Part shown: positions 22,601-34,834 of the stretch, in pieces
Layout: each line of letters begins with the position of its first letter
How positions within the stretch are numbered: position 1 is the first letter of the stretch
DNA from: Fallopia convolvulus
Taxonomy: Eukaryota > Streptophyta > Magnoliopsida > Caryophyllales > Polygonaceae
Reading direction: 5' to 3'
Length of the DNA: 64,000 bases
Assembly: GCA_964016875.1 (NCBI GenBank)
Contig: OZ024728.1
Coordinates: 8,420,272-8,484,271, forward strand
Translations under genes and position numbers: made by a program
The notes under the pieces: model-generated
Databases searched by the model: none
Told to the model about the DNA's origin: nothing
What the model saw: the letters and a program-made list of their open reading frames with translations, nothing else

Positions 22601-22720
22601 ACAATTTTCTAGGATTTAATCTCCAACAAAAATATTGGATTAAGCGTTAAAACGGACAAAAAGGTTAAAAGGATATCCGAGAAAAATTCAAAAATATCCT
22701 CAAAAACCGCAGTTATTACA
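19687..22720. mobile_element. Solo LTR, 3034 bp, gypsy-like, inserted in the copia gag
   Basis: The segment starts TGTAACACCCCC and ends TTATTACA (inverted TGTAA/TTACA termini). It is flanked by the exact 5-bp duplication ATTTT (19682-19686 and 22721-22725). Removing it with one copy of ATTTT joins the two halves of the copia gag. Long LTRs starting TGTAACACCCC are typical of plant gypsy elements of the Tekay type, but that family assignment is inference. Open frames inside (for example 21829-22236) look incidental. No internal retrotransposon sequence is present. Confidence 0.8.
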
Positions 22721-22725
22721 ATTTT

Positions 22726-23190
22726 AAGGTTCTAGGACTTTAAGTCCATCATCGAGTACAATAGTGTTATTCACATGATCACGTCTCAATTGAGACTATG
22801 TGGCCAAATAATCACCCAACAAGAAATGTTGGAGAAAACTTTCTCCACTATGCATTCCTCAAATGTGTTGTTACAACGATAATATAGAGAGAGGATTTAC
22901 ATGATTTTCTAATTTGTTGAAAGTATTGTTGGTTGTTGAAAAGAACAATGAGCTGTCTTGATGAAAAACCACAATCTCGGGCCAACAAGATCAATTGCAG
23001 CTCCGGAAGAAAATGCTAGGGATAAGGGATTCCAAGACAGAAATACAAATGAACGTGGGCAATAGTTACGACGCTATAATGATCGTGGATGTGGTCATGG
23101 TCGTGGTCAAGACTATAACAAAAGTCATGATAATTACCATGAGAATAATGGAAACAAGAGGAATGGAAAGCAAAAGGTCCAAACATATCA
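22726..23190 (+). pseudogene. Copia gag, 3' half
   Basis: Encodes SQLRLCGQIITQQEMLEKTF, then STMHSSNVLLQR, VVEKNNELS and NHNLRPTRSIAAPEENAR, ending in a Gly/Asn/Arg-rich tail (RYNDRGCGHGRGQDYNKSHD) ahead of where the zinc knuckle would be. Frameshifts and stops make it non-functional. Confidence 0.75.
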
Positions 23191-23210
23191 AATAGGATCT
23201 TCTCAAAAAG

Positions 23211-23608
23211 TTGATCGCATTGTATGAGACAACCACATCATCAAATCAAGCAAAATTGATCGCATTGTATGAGACAGGAAGAGAATTGTAGCACTACAAG
23301 CAATGATTCAATCCATCCAAAAAGAATGTGGAATGAAATTCATCACTAATGACCCAACAATATTATATGAAGACAACTTAACATGCGTTGCTCAAATGTT
23401 GAAAAGTTATATCAAGGGAGACCGCACAAAACATATACATACAAATTTTTTCTCTACTAATGAGTTAGAGGAAGCGGGACAAGTTGATGTTCAACAAATT
23501 CAGTCAATTGACAACTTGGCTGATTTGTTCACAAAGTCATTGGTCCCCAAGAAATTTGAAGAACTAGTATCCAAGATTGGAATGTGCAGACTTCGAGACA
23601 TACATTGA
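23211..23608 (+). pseudogene. Copia RNase H C-terminal remnant
   Basis: The frame SKLIALYETGREL... IKGDRTKHIHTNFFSTNEL ... DNLADLFTKSLVPKKFEELV ending at 23608 is the conserved end of copia polyproteins (HIHTKFHFIR-like and ADIFTKPL-like motifs). It is joined directly to gag sequence through a 21-bp direct repeat (about 23211-23231 and 23255-23275), consistent with deletion of the intervening pol genes. Confidence 0.8.
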
Positions 23609-24049
23609 AATCAGAGAGAGCATCATATGCGTCACACTCTTTTTACTTTCAATCAGGTTTTGTCTCATTGGTTTTTGCCTGAAAAGGTTTTTAATGAGAC
23701 AACATCAAAGCATATAAGAGTTTCAAGATTGCACTCCTTGAAAGATGTTTGCTAAATTAAGGGGACAGAGTAGTTTAAATCTGTATTGTACACTTTTTCC
23801 CTTTATCTTTGTTTTTATCTCATAGGGAGGGTTGTTTCACTTGTGGGTAGAAATGGATCTTTGGGTGAAAAGTGATTTTTAGTGTCTTGAAAAAACGTAA
23901 AAAGTAGAGTGAGTTGCACGGATTTCAAGAATATTAAAAGTGGATTTTGGGTAGAAAGGGATTTTATGGTGAAAGTGAAACAAAGCCAAGTAAAGATTTT
24001 TAATGAGGCAATATGTAAACTACAAATTAATTGTATATCCAAAGGGAGG

Positions 24050-24312
24050 TGTTGTTAATGCTTTACATTAAAGATTGGATGTACATGCACCACTATTTCT
24101 CATTTACAACATAAAACATCCTATCTATTAACTCTCTTATTCAAGTTGTAACTTTGTAATATTTCTTCTCCTTTTAGCCTATAAATAAAGGCCTATGTAA
24201 AGAGGAAATAGATGAAGAAGAAAAAGACGAATATACAAGAATTTTCATTCTAAGGTCTCTCTCATTTCTTATATTTATATTGAGTTTAATAAATCTCACC
24301 AATATTATAACA
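24050..24312 (+). repeat. 3' LTR of the copia element
   Basis: Partner of 19070-19324, directly preceded by a purine-rich tract at 24039-24049. Confidence 0.8.
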
Positions 24313-24391
24313 ATAACCTATTTAAGGATAAATTTTTGTAGTTTTTTTCTTTGTTTTTATCATTTATGCTATAGACGAGTAGACTAATTAA

Positions 24392-24885
24392 GAGAATTTT
24401 TTTTGGTGGCCTTGAGTTTAAGAGTATTTTTTGTAGATGTCCTAATTTTTTTCTGTAGGTGTCCCAAAACTTTGGGTTATCTAGCTGATGCCCCTCTTCG
24501 GTTCGAATTAATTAAACTCAAGTCAATTATTGAATTCCTCGTCCTTAAATTAATAGGATTTGACTCTTAAAACACCAAAATTCACACCCGAACCATTTCG
24601 ATTTGAATTACTAAACAATCTTCCATTTTAAGGGGTTTTTAAGGGTAGTTGAAATCAGAATGATTTGGATATGAATTTGAAAATTTTAAGAGACAAATCC
24701 TACTAATTCGAGGGTGATAAACACAACGATGGGATTGAATTTAATCAATTTGAACCGAAAATCACTCTTAAACTCAGGGGCACCAACTGAAAAAACCCAA
24801 AACCGTAAGAGTACCTACAATTAAAGGGAATTTTGGGACATCAACAAGAATACTCTTAAACTCAAGGGCACTAAAAATAATTTTC
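24392..24885. mobile_element. MITE with long terminal inverted repeats, 494 bp
   Basis: The left end (GGCCTTGAGTTTAAGAGTAT) and the right end (ATACTCTTAAACTCAAGGGC) are inverted repeats that continue inward for roughly 150 bp (GATGTCCTA/GATGTCCCAAAA, GATGCCCCT/GGTGCCCCTGAG). No coding capacity, and no clear target-site duplication seen. Confidence 0.65.
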
Positions 24886-25880
24886 AAAGATATATTATTA
24901 GTATCTTACTAATTTGAATTCTTAGGTATGTTAATACTAGATAAGCCCCACATGGAATAACCCATTGATAGGAGGTATGGAGAATATTAAGATTTCTCGA
25001 GTTTGATTCATGTCACCGCTCCTTCACTTTAGTGAAAAATCAAGCATTGTCATCTTTAATTTTCTTCGTGGTCATTATCAAATTGATCAGTGCAAGCAAA
25101 TTTACCTGATCCGTGGTCATTATCAACTAAAACATGAGGCTGAAATTTGCCACCGAAAATGGGCTCCTCGTTTTAAAAAAAATACTACATAAAATACGAC
25201 ATTCAATAATAACAACAATTCTATAACAATGTCAAAACTCCAAAGGAGTGAGAAACTCCCAACAGAAGAGAGAGAAACCTGCAACTTTCCCAAAATTTGC
25301 CCCAAATTAGATCTAGTACCTTCTCCAAAATCAAAATCAATTCCAATCAACTGATGAGTTTTAGCCTTCGTTACTGATTTCTATCCCCTTCAGTAATTGA
25401 ATGCAAGGTATGATAAAGTAGATTATAAAGTTGGAATTTCCCAATACCCTTTCAATGCGTCAGTCAAGAAGAAGATAACTCGAAGAAGTTTAATGGCGAG
25501 AAGCCTATTACTCTATTTTTGGCGAGAAGCCATGGCTACATATATATAGCATATTATTTGTGAGGAAAGTGAATTGAAAAGAAGAAGTCATACTGTGTTG
25601 TTTAAAGACCAAACACTTACTGTTGTGTTAGCTCATGTAATGAAATTTATACCATTTTCTTGCTTCGATCCTTTTGCCCAAGAAGGCTAAACCCTATTGT
25701 ACTCGAACAATTGATGAGGTTTCTTTATCAATTTCTTAAATCTATCTATAGATCTCTCAATTCGTAAAAAAGATGATCTTGAATGTTTTTTATCTCATTT
25801 ATATAAGTTGAATTTTCAGATTTTTGGTTTAGAATTTTGCTCCATGTCTGTCTTAAGCAGCGTCAATGACTGATATTTCT
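24886..25880. other. Intergenic
   Basis: No gene recognised. The word CGTGGTCATTATCAA occurs twice (about 25067 and 25112). A minus-strand frame starting MIGIDFDFGEGTRSNLGQ (25350) has no family I recognise. Confidence 0.35.
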
Positions 25881-26610
25881 CGTTGATGCCGGAAGTTTGA
25901 GTTATGGCCCTGTTTCTATGCTCGAAGTTGTCCACACACTGACACATCGTCGTCGATATCCTCTGTTGGAAGCTCGTGAGGGATGTGATAAACTGGAAAA
26001 GAGTTTTGAGAAATTTGCTTTTATATGGAAAGGGATAGATCTAAAATCATTGTGTTGCAGCTTGTTTTTGAGCTTTTACTCCTTTGTCCCCCAATTGTTG
26101 TTGCTCTCTCTCGTTTCTTTGGCAGGTGCTCGGTTGGTTCCGCCTGATGGCGGCATGAGTCCTCTGTTTTGAGGGTCTGAGGACGGGAATTGATAACGTG
26201 GGTGACTCTCCCTTGCGTGCCTTCCGGGTTCTAACCCGTGTGCCCATTTACTGGGCGTGGGCTCCAGTTCGCTTCTGTAGATGCGGAGTTGGGATTTTCT
26301 TGTGTGATGCACTTTCACACATTCACTTGGAACTTTTCAGAATGTCAATGTACTTCAAGCCTGGAGTTGTGTACCTCGCCGCGATTGGGTCCGGAGTTTG
26401 GGTGTGGTTTGAGTCGTGCTTTACTCTCTCTTTCCCTTTCTCTTTGTTGTGTTCCTTTTCTCGGCTGTTGTATTTCCTTGCTTGTAGTTTTCTGCTTTTG
26501 TTTTCAGGTGGTGCTTTAACCGGTCTCTCGGCTGTCGTTTATTCAACGGCTACTCGATCACCATTTATGTTTGGTAATCGAACCCTTACCTTATCAAAAA
26601 AAAAAAAACA
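25880..26610 (+). mobile_element. Possible retroposon 3' end with poly(A) tail
   Basis: A GC-richer block ends CTTACCTTATC followed by a run of A (26599-26610), closely resembling the 3' end of plant L1 LINEs. No reverse transcriptase is attached, so it could be a 5'-truncated LINE or a retroposed transcript. Confidence 0.4.
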
Positions 26611-26771
26611 ACTCAAATACAATTACCCTAACTACTCCTTGAGTGTGATTTTATATATTGGAACATCATTCGGAGCATTTCATTTTCATATGCTTAGTTC
26701 AGTTGGTTTCATAATAAGCCCACTGCCCATACAATTTCACTAACCCTTGATTCTCCCCTCTACCAATGCCT

Positions 26772-28778
26772 TCAAATCGGAATCATCGTTTGGTAGACTC
26801 TATCCGTAGCCTTCTTAGCCTGAGAACATATATATCAATGAATCGAAATCAAACGAGCTATTAAAAAAAAGAAAAAAAGAAGAAGAGAAAAGCAGTTACT
26901 TCTTTTTCCCAATTCGTACGAATAGTGATAGTTAGAAAACATGCCACTTGGACCACTAGTGCACTTATGATCCCCAGCCAAAGTCCCTGTTCGATTACAC
27001 AACAATTGAAATAGCAGACATGCTTACTTTAGATGGAAGACAAATGCCAAAATAAAACCAATAAAAATGCTTACTTTGCCTCCAACGTGCAAGACAAATG
27101 CCAAAATAGCAGACATGGGGATGCCTACAAGATAGTATGATCCCAGATTGATAAAAGCACCAATCTTTTGCCATCCACACCCTCTAGCATTCCCTAAGAA
27201 CACAATTGAGGAAACAAAACAAAAACCCGAAAATATAATCAAGAATTCGACATATTAAAATCCTAAAGGAAGATTAGAGTCTTACCAGAAAGTACAGCTT
27301 GAAATCCATCAATGAAGTGAGAAACAGCAACTAAAGGCATCATTTTCGCTACGTAGTCGACTACCTCTGCTTCGTTGCTATACGTGTATCCCCAGACGTT
27401 GCGTATGAGTATCAGGACGGATCCAACAACAATGCCTTCAGTGAAAGTCATACATAGTACAACCTTGACTGCTAAAAGTGCAGCTTGTGGACGTCCTGCT
27501 CCTAGCTCATTCGACACTCGTGTGCTGCACATTAAAATATTTATGCGTGCATGATTCGAATTGTACGCTTTGTGTAAGGAAGGGTTTTTGTTATGGAAAT
27601 ATAAACATAATCTACCTTATTGCACTGCTGAGACCAGAGGAAAGCATCCAGACTATATTAGAAGTGTTGAAAATGATAGACAACACCGACGTTTCCAGCT
27701 TCGGATTTGGAAGGAGGCCGGATAGAAGTACAACCATCTCAAATGACCAACCTTCCAAGCTATTAAAATCCAACACAAGAGAAGCTCAAAAAAACAATCA
27801 AGCTATTAAAGTGCAATGCCATATTGCAATTGCTCTAGAGTCTAGATGACTTACTTGATAAATTCCTTTAAAAAACTTACCAAATCATACAAGCAGAAGG
27901 AATGGCGAGCCTAATGAAAGCTGGTATGTTACGCAAGGCCTCCTTGGAGAATCCGGTCCACGTGCTCTTACAAGAGGGAGAGAACTTGACATAGAGAGCC
28001 AAAAACACAAAGTTTAGCCAGTAGGAGAGGGCGGTTGCAACAGCAGCTCCTCTGGCTCTAGGCTCGGTTTTGAAAACCAAGCACCAGGTGAGGAGTAAGT
28101 GTAGACAAGTTGTGATTCCGGTTGCTGCCATCATTGGGAAGACGATGTTTTGGGATTGGAGGTACCGAATTAGGCATTGAAGAAGGCCATGCGCAAACAA
28201 ACAAGGGATCATTGCTTGAGCATATTTTCCGGCTTCAGCTGAGATCTCGTGGTCCTGGCCTAAGAAAACAAGGATTGTCTCGGTGTTTGCCCAAATGGCG
28301 GCTAGAGGGATGGAGACAAGTATGACTACGAACATTGCTCTTTGCATGTGAATGCCTAGTAAATGGTATTGTTTTGCTCCATAAGATTGGCCACAGAAGG
28401 TATCTAATGCGCTCGCGATTCCAAACTACTAAACAAACAACAGAATTGGGGAATGAATGAATGAATGAATGAAGCATTTGTATGTGTAGATGGTTTAGTA
28501 ATCTAGTAAACAAACAAGAAAAGTACCAGCAAAGTGAAACCAGTGACAGAGGCAAAGGAAGTGGCAATGGAGGCAGCGGAGAGAGGAAGCTCGCCGAGGT
28601 GGCCCACAAACATGATGGAGATGAGTTGCATACTGAAGAGGAGAAGATTGATTGTTATTAATGGCCCTGCTAGCCATAGCTGTTTCTTCACCTCTTCCTT
28701 TGTTGCAACAGATCTTATTTCCTCTTTTCTTTCTTCCCTTTCAATCTGGCTTTCTTCCTCCATCTTTATGTTGTTCAT
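26772..28778 (-). CDS. MATE-family transporter (DETOXIFICATION type), gene 1 of a tandem array, 477 aa
   Basis: Exons (minus strand): 28778-28527, 28425-27881, 27759-27616, 27524-27286, 27193-27075, 26986-26900 and 26819-26772. All are bounded by GT-AG and sum to 1434 nt without a stop until TGA at 26772-26774. The product is a polytopic membrane antiporter of the plant MATE family, which exports or sequesters small organic compounds using a proton or sodium gradient. Visible signatures: KKQLWLAGPLITINLLLFSM, MFVGHLGELPLSAAS, ALDTFCGQSYGAKQYHLLGI (CGQ at 95-97) and RVSNELGAGRPQAA, at usual family length. The residue pair before IASALD is Phe-Gly, where Met-Gly is common. Intron 5 holds a partial copy of exon 5. 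Closest relative in the window is gene 2. Confidence 0.93.
28454..28474. repeat. (GAAT)n microsatellite in intron 1 of MATE gene 1
   Basis: Five tandem GAAT units inside the 101-bp first intron. Confidence 0.8.
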
Positions 28779-29615
28779 ATGGAGTATATTTTATACTTAC
28801 CTCAATGCTTACAAATCAAGTACAAAAGATTTAGTCCAAATCCAGTACTGTACTACAATTGTACAAAACAATTTACTTGAAATTTGAATACATGTTCTAT
28901 GATTGGCAAGACTGAATTTGAAATCTACATCCAAGATGGTGGTGATTTGATGATCCTCTCCCCTAGATTTGATCCACTCCCCTAACCCACCAATTACTCA
29001 ATACAAAACAACCAATTAAGAGGATTAAAGAGGCTAATCTCATATAAGGATTCACAATTAAATCCTTAATCTCCTCAATTTTCCATTTCAAATGCAAGAC
29101 TGAATTACAAGTTAAAGAGAGAAAAACTGGAGGGAAGGATGGGAAGAAGTGTTCTCACCCTTGCAGTTCTACTTCTAATTATAGGCTTGTTGGATCTGAT
29201 GGAAGAAAGGAGTTGACTTTTGCACGTTGAAAAACAAGGTATTAGAGGAAGGATATGATCTCATGCTATTTAGCATTAAATCTCTTTGTTCTTTGTAGGT
29301 CAATTCGTCAATGCCATGCCTACTTGGATAAAACTTATCGGATCGTTCTGTTGTATTGTATTCATTTAGCTCAATTCGTCATCCCTGATATCATTTTATG
29401 GCTACATTATCAGAAACATCACATCTCCTATGCTTATTTTAACTGGTGTCACAATTTGTTCAACCTCCTTGTATAATTCCACTAGCAATGGTAAAGACCC
29501 ATCAAAATGCATAATTGCTTCAATCATAATAGTAGATAGATAGCAATGCCAACAATTTGGATGCTAAATGTTGATCAGCTCATTGCTTCTTCCGCGCCCT
29601 TCAAAATTTTCAGTT
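28779..29615. other. Intergenic between MATE genes 1 and 2
   Basis: It contains the upstream region of gene 1 and the 3' flank of gene 2. No further gene or repeat recognised. Confidence 0.5.
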
Positions 29616-32503
29616 TCATGAAACACATTCCACAGGAATCGTAGTTTCGTAGACTCTATCCACAGCCGTTTTAGCCTGAAAACATACCGGAAATCAGAAT
29701 CAGACGAGCAATCAAAGAATGAGCCATTTTTTTATAAAGAAAAAAATGTGGAGAGTAGGTAATTACTTCTTGTTCCCAGTTAGTACGGATGGTCATTGCT
29801 AGAAGACAAGCCACTTGGACTACTAGTGCACTTATGATTCCAAACCATAAGCCCTGGTTACATCATAAATGAATGTGTTAAGTTCAAAGAATGTAAGACC
29901 AAAGACCACAAATCTTTAGTCAAATCATCTTTCATGTAGTTGTATGACCACTAAACATCTATCAATAACAGAAAATAAAATGAAATGAAAAGCAATAAAA
30001 ATACTTACTTTCCCTCCAACATGCAAGACAAATGCTAGAACAACAGCCAAGGGGATGCCTACAAGATAGTATGATCCCAGATTGATAAAAGCACCAATCT
30101 TTTGCCATCCACACCCTCTAGCATTCCCTGCAAACGCAATTGAGAAAGCCCGAATTAAATCATGATCCTTCAAAGAATGATTTAGCCTGTTACATGTCAA
30201 ATTGTGCAGCTGAGGACATGATATATACCTGAAAGTACTGATTGATGTCCATCAATGAAGTTAGAAAGTGCAAGTATAGGCATCATTCTGGCTACATACT
30301 CAACTACCTCCGGTTCGTTGCTGTACGCGTATCCCCAGACGTTACGTATGAGTATCAAGATGGCCCCCACCACAATGCCTTCCGCAAAAGTCATACATAT
30401 TACAACTATAACTGCTAGGCGTGCAGCTCGTGGACGTCCTGCTCCTAGCTCATTCGACACCCTTGTGCTGCAAACATATATATGAAGTTATGAACGATTT
30501 GAGTTGTTTTGCGTAAGATATTTATGTGGGATTGTGTAATTTTATTATGTCAGCTGAAGTTAATACATGCCAAATGAATGCAATTATAAAGCTAATTTAC
30601 CTTACTGCACCGCTAAGACCAAACGGAATCATCCAAACCGTTGAAGCAGTGTTTAAACTGATAGACAACACCGCCGTTTCCAGCTTTGGATTTGGAAGGA
30701 GGCCGGATAGAAGTACAATCATCTCAAATGACCACATCTCCAAGCTGTTAAAATCCATCACAATCAAGATTTTCACATCAGCAATCTTAACAATAACAAA
30801 AAAACTCCTAGTTTCTCAAGTTCTACAGCAAACTTTCATTTGACAATTAGAAACTTTCAGCTGAAAATATCTGACACGTTGATTCATGTAATATTTATTA
30901 TAAGCTTCATTGGAGAATCCTTACCAAATCATACAAGCAGAAGGAATGGCGAGCCTAATGAAAGCCGGTATGTTATGCAAGGCCTCCTTGGAGAACCCGG
31001 TCCAAGTCTTCTTACAAGAAGGAGAGAACTTGACATAAAGAGCCAAAAAGACAACATTGAGCCAATAAGAGAGTGCGGTTGCAATAGCTGCCCCTCTAGC
31101 TTTAAGATCGGTGTTGAAAACCAAAACCCAACTGAGGAGCAAATGTAGACAAGTTGTGATCCCGGTTGCAGCCATCATTGGGAAGACGATGTTTTGGGAT
31201 TGGAGGTATCGAATCAGGCATTGAAGAAGGCCATATGCAAAGAGACAGGGGATCAACGCTTGAGCATATATTCCGGCTTCAGCTGAGATCTCAGGGTCTT
31301 GGCCTAAGAAAACAAGGATTGGTTCGGTGTTTGCCCAAATGGCGGCTAGAGGGATGGAGACGAGTATGATTACGAGCATTGCTCTTTGCATGTGAATTCC
31401 TAGTAAATGGTATTGTTTTGCTCCATATGCTTGCCCACAGAAGGTGTCTAATGCACTTGCTGTTCCCACCTACTAGACAAGAAGTTTGTGGATGTTAAGC
31501 TTTTGTTTGTATTAAGCATGAACATCATGGTTGTTAGTCAATGTCAATGATGAAGAGTCTAATATGGAGTTTATTTGATTGTTATGTTGTTAATTTATCT
31601 TTGTATGAATTCAAGAGAATGGTTGAATTTATCAGCTTTTGTGTTAGGAGTATCAGGAGGGCCTTTTGAACTTTTCAAATGATCAATCAAAAGGTTTCAT
31701 ATGCAAATTGAGTAATTGTATCATAGCACTTCTAGTGCTAGCAACAGCGGTCACTTTTGTCATTCTAATCATATCTTGTTTCAATAAACAAATTCAAAAG
31801 GCTGCCCACAACAACTCAATTACTACACGTATGTCTTTAGATATATTGCATATAGTAATTTATTCACGAACCAAGAAAGAAAGAAAAGAAAACTTGAGTA
31901 CTACCAACAATTTGCTTTCTGCAAGTCAGCAAGAATGTATTATATGAAGATAATTTTTAGCTTTGACACAACTACTAAGAAACTCACCAATTAAACTAGC
32001 CAGAACACTATAACCTTTCCCTAGACAATAAACAAAGATAATTGACATTAAAAAAAATCAACAAATGTAATTTCCAATAACAACAAATCTCATAACTTAG
32101 CAAAAAATTACCTAAAATTTTAAAATGACAAACGTCTCTTAGCAAGAGATTTGATAGCTCAAAGGTCAATACTTCATCGAAGGGAAATACTATTGATTTC
32201 TATGGTGTAATTACTAAAGTTGAAAAAAATGAAAAAGAAAAATACCAGCAAGCTAAATCCGGTGACACTGGCAAAGGAATTGGCCATGGAAGCACCAGAG
32301 AGAGGAAGCTCGCCAAGGTGGCCCACAAACATGATGGAGATGAGCTGCAAACTGAAGAGCAGAAGATTGACGATTATCAATGGCCCAGCAAGCCATAGCT
32401 GTTTCTTGACCTCTTTCCCCACAACTCCTCTTTCTTCCTCCTCTGGTTCCCTTTTGATGAGGGGAGAGATGAGAGTTAGAGTTGTGGGTTTTTCTTGCGC
32501 CAT
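29616..32503 (-). CDS. MATE-family transporter (DETOXIFICATION type), gene 2 of the tandem array, 483 aa
   Basis: Exons (minus strand): 32503-32246, 31469-30925, 30744-30601, 30467-30229, 30127-30009, 29853-29767 and 29675-29616. They total 1452 nt with intact frame and GT-AG introns; internal exon sizes 545, 144, 239, 119 and 87 are identical to gene 1. Signatures: KKQLWLAGPLIIVNLLLF, GTASALDTFCGQAYGAKQYH (CGQ at 97-99), LEMWSFEMIVLLSGLLPNPK and RVSNELGAGRPRAARLAV. The C-terminus (AKTAVDRVYETTIPVECVS) is slightly longer than in gene 1. The strong exon similarity to gene 1 points to recent tandem duplication. Predicted role is proton-coupled efflux or vacuolar loading of secondary metabolites; the substrate is unknown. 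Confidence 0.93.
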
Positions 32504-34834
32504 GTTTGGTTATGCTTCTCTCCGCCCAATGCCTATCTTCTTGAGCCTCTCCTATAACTTCTCAACACTACATACTATATACTGATTTTATTTGGGGGCG
32601 GGGTGGTGTATATAATGTTTAATAATTGTATATGAAAACAAGTAGGTTTAGGATTGTTGTCTTGCAAGTTGCAATCACTTTCAGAGGATTGTTGTCTTGC
32701 GCCGTTGCGCGGGTCTGTTTAATAACGTTTATTATGATTTAGACCAAAAAAAACTAACGTTTATAATTATTAAGTTGTGAGCATAAATTTTACTTTTTTA
32801 CTTTTATAATAATTATAAAAAAAGTTAAGCCATTATTAAAAAAACATTAACATATGTATATACCTACTTTAGTTATTAAAGATAATATTTTTGTGTACAT
32901 TCTTCTACTTTATAAGTAATTAATTTAAGTTCACATTCTATTAATAAAATTAATAATTTTTGTTTAAAATACCTTTTCCATTCAGGCAAAAAAACATACA
33001 TTAACATATGGATAAATTTTCTATGACATAGCATTTTTAAATTCCACTATAAAACATACATAATTATGTTTACGTTCAGGCAAAAAAAATAAAAACAGTG
33101 CAAGAAGTAAAGAAGGTTTTCTCTTATGCATGATGTATTGTACAGAGATCCAGCGAGAGTGGGCCAAAATGCCAATAGAAATTAAATTTCTATGAACATC
33201 GAAAGCACAGCAGCATCAGCATTCAGCAGGTTCATAGAATATACAGAAAGCATAGTAAGAGACACAAGCAGTGGGGACTTTTAACTTTTGTCTCTAAACA
33301 CATCAATAGAAAATTTCGGTTTTTTTAATCTGAAAATAATTCGAATATCGACGATATAAATAAATAAATATTTCCTTTTCATCTCCAAACATTTAATTGC
33401 TGTCAAGTTGTCAGGATTGGGAGATGGTGGTGACTGGTGAGAAAATGTGCAATCAAGAGAAAGAAGCCAAAACCTTTAACTCAACCTTATATTTTGATTG
33501 GTGACGACGCCAGATTGGTGAAAATTGATGAACCACAGTCCACATACATAATATTTTAAGGAGTCTAGGCTGACAAGTCTTTTACATGAGCCATCTATTT
33601 TGACTTGATCAACTTTGCCCACTACATTTACATTTTTGGCGTCATTTTCTCTTGTCTTCTTGTTCCTTCTGCTTTTGAATAACACAAGATTGTTGAATTT
33701 TGAATGTAATCAAATCTTACTACTCATTTGGAGACTGAAGTAGCATTTTTCTCGTTTTTTTTCGAATTACTTTATAAACACGCATTTAATTAAAAAAAAA
33801 AGAAAATTAATTAGAAGTAAGCAGTCCAACAATTATTTTCCTTATAGTATTTTTAAAATGTTAACAATGATATTTTTTAAAACTTATTACATATGATATA
33901 GCTCATATCATACGTTTTGTGACAAGAAGTTCTTGCCTAAGGATGATTTACGGACCTTGTGAATATGTATTTAAATTTCCCCTATTTTTTGTAACTTGTT
34001 TATGAGAAAAGAGTTATTATATTACCTTAATTTAATGGGTTTATCCTGCCTTTTGCCAAAAAAAAAAACTATATCAGGCTTGATTTTTATGTTTATATAT
34101 ATATATATATATATATATTACTCTCATGGTTGTTGACACTTCTAGTTTGTAAACTAACCAACAAAATCACAAACCCGTAAATTAACTTGTTTGGACTGGC
34201 TCAACCCAATAAATGGAAGAATGTTGGAGACTTAATTTTTCGCCCAAGGGAATACATAATAGCACAAATTTAACCCAAGACCTACTACGCTTGATTTTAC
34301 TTCCACTTTCGAACGGGTTATATGCTGACCTTATTATATACTAAGCTTGATATTTACTTTCTATGTGAGATTTTATGTTTCCATAGTTACATGTGTGGCT
34401 AAATTACAAGGTGAGCTAGGTTATCCTAATTCTAAAAATAGTTCGAATTCTATAAATAGTTTCAATTTGTTATTGATCTAATAATAATTTGTTAGGTTTA
34501 TTTCTCAGTATTTTCTCTCTTTTTACTTGTAAATAAAGCAGAAAGCTTACTTTTTCTTCACAAAACTAGACATATACATGGCTAAACAATAATATCATCA
34601 ATATTACAAGAATCACAAGACACCACCTACTCCACTTAGCCCATGACAAACTAAAAGGTCCTTCAAGAGATCTTCATACTCCAATGGAAAAGCAAGAGCA
34701 CTTACCAACCTCTTCCAATTGCAGGTTAAATTACATGTTGTCACCACCAGACAGAAAGAAATTTTGGTGAAGCCTTTTTTATTCACTGGCAAGGAAGATC
34801 ATCAGTCTGACAGTCTTAGATTCATGAAACACTC
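32504..34834. other. Intergenic between MATE genes 2 and 3; (AT)n run at 34094-34119
   Basis: AT-rich with an AT dinucleotide repeat. No gene recognised. The word AGGATTGTTGTCTTGC is repeated at about 32650 and 32687. Confidence 0.45.

Larger units (their letters stand above)
19070..24312 (+). mobile_element. Copia-type LTR retrotransposon, internally deleted and split by a solo LTR
   Basis: The LTRs at 19070-19324 and 24050-24312 are similar copies starting TGTAAATG/TGTTGTTAATG and ending ATATTATAACA. A polypurine tract (AAAGGGAGGT) precedes the 3' LTR. Inside are a gag frame (19390-19681 continuing at 22726-23190) and the C-terminal RNase H region (23250-23608). Protease, integrase and most of the reverse transcriptase are missing. 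The element is therefore non-autonomous. It was later interrupted at 19687 by a 3034-bp solo LTR. Confidence 0.85.

Noticed and set aside
25123..25350. Minus-strand frame starting MIGIDFDFGEG as a gene start
   Set aside because: No recognised family, no supporting downstream exon seen.
26198..26743. 181-codon open frame as a membrane protein
   Set aside because: It crosses the poly(A) tail of a retroposon-like block and has no recognisable family.
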